Source: Saccharomycopsis fibuligera x Saccharomycopsis cf. fibuligera
Lineage: Eukaryota > Ascomycota > Saccharomycetes > Ascoideales > Saccharomycopsidaceae
Direction: 5' to 3'
Length of the DNA: 64,000 nucleotides
Assembly (NCBI GenBank): GCA_001936135.1
Contig: CP012816.1
Span: 186,001 to 250,000, forward strand
Both the position numbers and the translations under genes were made by a program. The notes under the pieces were generated by a model. The model was not told the origin of the DNA, ran no database searches, and was given only the letters and a program-made list of their open reading frames with translations. This document shows, one piece after another, positions 58,643-64,000 of the stretch. The stretch's first letter is position 1. Each line of letters starts with the position of its first letter.

Positions 58643-61600
58643 ATTGGAAAATTAACGTATTTTACTTTGGCGTCTTTTATTTTTAATATACCTTTTTATG
58701 CTCTTGCTAATGTTATAGGCCGTTGATAGTCGTAAAAATTGAGAAAATCCGAGAAAAATCGCCTTGACAAACTGTTAAATCGAAGTACAAAAAGTGTTTA
58801 ACAAGAATGCAAAGAAAGAAAAGAAAAAAAATTTTTTTTCTTCGTGATGCAAAATATGGCGGTAATAAATTTTTTTTCCCTGAAAATGCAAAAACAAAAG
58901 CACACTAAGACGGAACGGTCAACTGTTCGCGACGAGTGCGTGTATGCGCTTTGGCTCTTGTTTCTTTTTTTTTTTTTTTTTTTTTTTTTTCTGCCTTTTG
59001 CCTTTTGTTATTTAATTTTTTTCACTTTTAACTGATGCTTCTTTGGACACAATAGTGGCAGTTAAAAAAAAAAAAAACAAAAAAAAAAAACAGATTTTTA
59101 CAGAAAAATAAGATTCTGCGAAATATTGCAGTTGATCAGAGATAATATTATAGGAATTGAGCCAAAGGAAGTAAAAGAACAAACGAAAGGAAGGCAGAAG
59201 ACGCCTTCGACACTACTCTATTGAAGCGGGTAGCTGCGGTCTGCTCCATGGATTTTTTTCCTCCAGCAAAAGTTGCCTAACACCCGGCATCATAGTGCGT
59301 TGATGTGAGTACTTCTGCAATGCTGCTATATCTGTGCGTCTAGGCGCTTACATTTAACTGCAAGCTTTTTAAGTTTGTGATTACAAAAAAGCATGTTTTA
59401 ATGCATAGTTTTGCATCGTCGCAACGGGTTACAGATGCTAGATCACCTGGTTTCACTATTTTTTAGCTAATGAGAGACCTGCGAAGCATTTTGTAACAGA
59501 AGACAATAGCAGATACTAATGGGCTGTTAATTTTCAGTATTTTGCAAAAGTATTGCGAACGGGAACGGTGTGAAATTACTTGCTCAGGTGCTAATATAAT
59601 AAGAAAAAATGGGAATTTATAGATTAATGTAAGAGAAAGTACAGCAAGAGTAGCGGTGAAATAAGCTTTCAACGGAAACATAAAAAAATACAAAAATACA
59701 AATGCTGGCTTGAATTTACTTCAAGTCCCAGCAAATGAGGCCGGTCCTTATTGCATCCCTCGGGAATGAAAACTCGGACCAAATAAAAAAAATAAAAATA
59801 AAAATAAAAAAGCAGAACGCACAAAACAGAAAGAGATTGAACATTTACCTCGAGGAAACAGCCAAGAGAACATAGAAAAGGCTAATAAAGGTGACATTTG
59901 AACACAAAAAAAGAAAAAAATTAACTTCGATCTGGATTAATTTCTATATTTGTCTTCTCTTCCTTGTATCTGATTTTTGTGAAATGAAAGATTGTTTCTA
60001 TTCCTATAATAGAAAAGTCTTTGCCAACTGTCTGAATCTTAATATATACCACACCAACAGGTATGTATACTCGTAGTCAACTCTCATATTTGTTGACAAA
60101 TTCTCTGCTGCTCAGTTTTAGCTTTTACACATATGCATAAAGTTATGTGGTATGACGCACAGAGCGCCGAATGCAAGCTGCGGCCTGTGTTTTATCTTCC
60201 TGGATGCAGCGGCTGCTCGAGTATTGTTCACGACAACAGCAGCCAACAATCAATTGTCAATCGTTCATACCACGGACGCGCGAGCAAATGAGCGGGCGAG
60301 CGAGCGAGAGAGTAAATCGGTGCGCTCATGAGTGTGCGATTATTAAGGAGCGGGTTGGCATAAGAGAGAGGCACAGATATCTCTCTATGAAATTCCCGTG
60401 CTGCCAAATAACTTTGATGTATATTAAGATGGTAAGTAGCAGAAATTTACTTTGAAATAACACTTTTTCTACAGCTGCTCTGATTCCCTTTAGGCAGAAA
60501 TGGAAAGTCGGAAATTTAGTCCTGTTAATTAAAGAAATTAATTTATTGTAGTTAGTTGAAGGCATTCTTTCCAAAACCGGAATCCAAACCAAGATTGGGT
60601 TGGGAAAGGATCAGAGGATAATGAAATAAATGGGGGACAAAATCGCACAAAACTGTCCGCACAATTGCATTGTAGAAATTTTTGGTTATATTTAAATATG
60701 CCTGTTTCGTATGTGTGGTTGTTTGTTTTTCCTGGACTTGTTGGCAATGCTGATGGACGATATTTATATAATCAAACCGAATGGATAAAATTAGCAGTGC
60801 CTCCTCGGCCAGTGTTGCGCTTATGCTTGCCCATCTAAAAAGAGAAAAGACAGGCCTCGCTGCAAGCTCGGCAACAAGACAGACACAGGGAAATATTGGA
60901 ACGAGCTCCGGCTGCAGGAGAAATTTGAAAAGCAAAAATTAGCATTTCTTCGCTGCAACTGCAGAAGCATGACTGTGCGTAGCATGAAATTAAAATTATT
61001 AAGGGTACTGCAAGCATCTGTTGTAGCGCATCATCCACAAACTTTAAGCCCAGAGCAGAAGCAGTTGTCCGGACATATTGCTGTAAAAAGTTGTTGTTGA
61101 GACTATATTACAAAATCATCATTGGAGGTGCTAATTATCGCGAAGAAAGGTACAAAATAAAGTAAACATATAAAATTTTGAAACAATTTAATCGGGTTCC
61201 TACAACGCTGCAAGCGTTAAAAAAATACACTTTTAAATTATTGTGAGCCTTCCGTCACTCATGTTCTTTTTCCTCGGGTGAAATAAATTGGTGCTCCTTT
61301 ATGTGTTCGTTTGATCTGAAATCGTGCCTGTTAAAAAAACAAGCAATGTATTCTGTAAAACTCTTGAAATGGCTCATGTTCACGAACATGAATCTTGCAA
61401 CCCTTTGATGCGGAAATGGAAAGCAGCAGCAAGGGCAATAACAACTGTACTTGAGCTATCGATCAACAATTTTTGTTCGCCAGACAGTGAGTCACTTGAC
61501 AAACTTGCAGTGCACCAACACGTAAACGTATAAGATGAATATAGCACATAATGATGCTATTTATAACAAATGGAAAAGTAAGACAAAAACCAAACAACCG

Positions 61601-61712
61601 TAATTGCTTGATTTCGGTATATTGTTTAGTGTTATGAGGTATCTGGCTCTATTGTGTAATGTCTGTGCCCCTGCCGCAAGCAGAAGGTACTGCCACTACT
61701 GCTAGTTCTTTT

Positions 61713-61821
61713 GCCGCTGCTGCTGCTGCTGCTGCTGCTGCTGCGGCTGCTGCGGCTTCTGCGGCTTCTGCGGCTTCTGCGGCTGCTGCGGCTGCTGCTT
61801 CTGCTGCTGCTGCTGCTGCTG
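61713..61821. repeat. Interrupted CTG/CAG trinucleotide array
   Basis: About 36 triplets of GCTGCTGCT type with TGCGGC and TTCTGC variants forming a second-order pattern (GCGGCTTCT repeated near 61750-61785). It lies in non-coding DNA, about 3.1 kb upstream of the SOK2-like ATG. Confidence 0.92.
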
Positions 61822-61966
61822 TCATGTAACACATTATAAGTATTAATGACGTTAGGATCATACAGTATCCTGTAGGACTGCTTTGTTGACTTTAAAATTT
61901 GAAGAAATCTGTATTTTAGAAATTTTCTTTCTTTAGAAAGATGGGTATAGGCCTGCGTTTTCTACC

Positions 61967-61969
<3 letters not shown>

Positions 61970-62001
<32 letters not shown>
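61970..62001. repeat. Second CTG array (about 10-11 units)
   Basis: A pure CTG run in the same orientation as the larger array 150 bp to its left. Confidence 0.92.
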
Positions 62002-64000
62002 ATTGTTTCAATCAATTACCTCTTAATTTCCCTTTAGTGAGACCATATGATTAAAACGATCTTTCCCCAACATCTTACTCTTGAAGAAAGAGACTGAGGG
62101 TGCTACCGAGACGTATAAAATGATGATTTAAGGCCGCATATTTATACTTTTAGTCCCTTTGAATTTTATCTGCCGTAGATTGTTCAGCTAGACTCAATTG
62201 ATTTTCTGTAAGAATTATTACGTTTTGTTTCAAAAACTCTGTTAAACCGTTACATTACACACTGCATCATGATTGCTCCTCATGTCTTCTGCACCAGTTG
62301 TTGCTTCGCTTTAACCTAAATTTGCGATATTAATAAAAATGAACGAAAGTTTTAGAATTCAATGGCGGTTCAAGTCTGCCTTTGAATTTCGGAAAGAATT
62401 TTGGAACTTTTTCATAATATTCGATATGCTCTAATAAAAATTTCTGATCATTTCTTTCCGCGGCAAAAGCAAAACACGATACAAATGCAAGCTCAAAGTA
62501 TTCTTTCGTTTTTTGAATATATTTTCTATACTATAACTTTTACAAGAGACTCGTTAGAAGACGTTAAGCGTAAAAAAGTGAAATAACAGATTCAACAACA
62601 ACTGTTTGAATAATATTCACGCTAGCTATTGTGATTTGCAGATGTCACTTTTTCTGCTCTTCAGTGCGTTTCAGTTTCCGTACTCATTCTTCTTGCATGA
62701 AGAAATATCCGCTTCCAGTCCACTTCAAGGTCGATCGATCAATACGACGTTCGCGTGAGCGCAAAAAGAAAAGAAGAGAAAAAAAGCCCACATAATTGTT
62801 GCCGAAAATATGCTTCACTTGTGCTCCTGCAAGCGCGAGATCGATTACTGCAAATAAAATACGGTGAATGTCAGGACCTGTGAAACTATACTTTGAAATC
62901 TGCAGTATGATGTCTGAAAATTAATCAATCGTTAGATTCGTTACTGTAATATCTTTCCGAGTTGGATCTTACCTTTGATGTTTACTATAATTTTTTCATT
63001 AAACCAAATTTTGATGGATAAGGCTTCTCCGTATATTTTACAGTAATGCTGGTTTATCGTTAAAAAATACAATAAATAGACAAATCGTATTTCAAGAAAA
63101 CTCAACAAGCGACGACATGTCGACATACATGGTGAGAAAATTTTATAGCTAGAGCGTTATACCATTTAGTTACGTGTCATTGAAGTACAATAAAGATAAC
63201 ACCCACTAAATACTGTATTATATGGATCATACACTACACTTCAAACGGTTTGTATTACGGAGGTATGTATGAATAAACAACGAATCTAATAGAACACTCT
63301 GAACTCTAAGCAGAGGTCTCTTGCATGAAGCCAAACTCGCTGAATGTAGCCATAAAATGCATCAAACTTACCAACCTCAAGTACTGAGTCACAATCAAAA
63401 TCTTTAAACTGTAACAGATCTCTTTTGGTTGTCGAATATGTAGCTTTACTTTTTCTTCTCGTTTTGAAACCTGATAGTTGGTCAAAAAGCAGGAGATAAA
63501 AGATGGAAACAAGACCAAAAATATTGAGTTAATAATGTATCATTGCTCAAAGTATATGCAGATAAGTATTTATTTTCCAATTATGAAATTTTTTGGCTGA
63601 ACAAGATAAGCAAAAGACCCAACTAGCCCTATTATCCTCTTTCTACTGGCTGAGCATCGCACATGCTGGCCACTGCATGTTGCAATAACCCTCATGTCCA
63701 CTTGTCCACTGGACGTTGTTCTTTATTACGAACATATCGTTCATTGCCTTATATCCTTAAACCGCTTTTTTACTATTATCTTAATTTGTTTATCTGAAAT
63801 TTCTATAGCTTTATTTATAACATTTTTTTGGCATTTTTTTTTTTTTTTTTTTAGTAATTTTTTTTATTTGACTGAGCAGGGAATATTGACTTTCGTGAAA
63901 TGCATCGCTTTGAGTTTTTATGAGAGTAAATTTGAATAGATCAAATGCTGATCTGTGATGTAGAGTATCAGCAAAAATAAGGAAATAGAAAGTTTATGTC

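Larger units (their letters stand above)
58643..64000 (-). promoter_or_regulatory. Gene-free 5.4-kb region upstream of the SOK2/EFG1-like gene
   Basis: From the APSES-gene start to the window edge no frame longer than about 127 codons exists, and none resembles a protein. Contents are T26 at 58965-58990, a GC-richer GAGCGAGCGAGAGAG stretch near 60270-60335, two CTG arrays (61713-61821 and 61970-62001) and otherwise AT-rich DNA with scattered T-runs. EFG1-group genes in Candida albicans are known for very long upstream regions and leaders, so a long regulatory region is plausible. A non-coding RNA or an undetected spliced small gene cannot be excluded. The region may continue beyond the window. 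Confidence 0.5.

Noticed and set aside
59891-60073. Short frame ending in CAACAG|GTATGT, a possible spliced gene upstream of SOK2
   Set aside because: A good donor word, but no CTAAC branch site with acceptor downstream and no conserved protein sequence.
60552-60935. 127-codon minus-strand frame upstream of SOK2/EFG1
   Set aside because: Cys/Leu/Phe-rich composition typical of random frames; overlapping frames of similar length on the same strand; no family resemblance.
1-64000. tRNA genes, transposons, LTR or virus-derived elements, CRISPR arrays
   Set aside because: No B-box/A-box pairs with a cloverleaf, no terminal-repeat pairs, and no transposase, reverse-transcriptase, capsid or integrase-like frames were seen on either strand.

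Overview
The window is nuclear DNA from a budding yeast (Saccharomycotina). The evidence is fungal gene content, AT-rich intergenic DNA with many long A/T homopolymers, few and short introns with an AACTAAC branch site, and proteins that align from memory with Saccharomyces cerevisiae families. Leucine fits a CTG codon inside the conserved MSN2-family motif (37490-37492), which weakly argues for standard CTG decoding. Six genes (RCH1, ARP9, CSE4, EIS1-like, MSN2/4-like, SOK2/PHD1-like) have their S. cerevisiae counterparts split between the duplicated blocks of chromosomes XIII and XI. Here they sit together, as expected of a lineage that did not undergo the whole-genome duplication. I cannot name the genus.

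Layout, left to right. 1-13 kb is a metabolic stretch: secreted GH18 chitinase (-), peroxisomal 3-ketoacyl-CoA thiolase POT1 (+), ammonium transporter MEP2 (-) and the uracil-catabolism gene URC4 (-). MEP2 and URC4 are neighbouring nitrogen-supply genes, both with GATA boxes upstream. 13.9-17.7 kb holds SHE9/MDM33 (-), an intron-containing TFB5 (+) and a decayed coding fragment. 18.9-38.7 kb is the conserved block: RCH1 (+) convergent with ARP9 (-), then CSE4 (+), BOS1 (-, exon 1 is only the ATG), a 2207-residue Eis1-like protein (+), and an Msn2/4-type zinc-finger factor (+) behind a repeat-rich, GC-rich promoter. 40-54.5 kb holds a DUF3445 haem-protein homologue (-), the COPII scaffold SEC16 (+, 2892 aa) and lipoate-protein ligase AIM22 (+). 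57.1-58.6 kb is an APSES factor of the EFG1/SOK2/PHD1 group (-). Its upstream side, to the end of the window (5.4 kb), has no convincing gene.

No tRNA, rRNA, CRISPR array, transposon, LTR element or virus-derived sequence was recognised. I found no clear undescribed multi-gene system. The best leads are the ancestral synteny block, the 13-bp CACGCGATC tandem array upstream of the MSN2/4-like gene, the CGG/CCG island upstream of URC4, the short-motif arrays in SEC16 and the very long SOK2/EFG1 upstream region. Family assignments rest on motif reading and memory of homologues; no database search was run.
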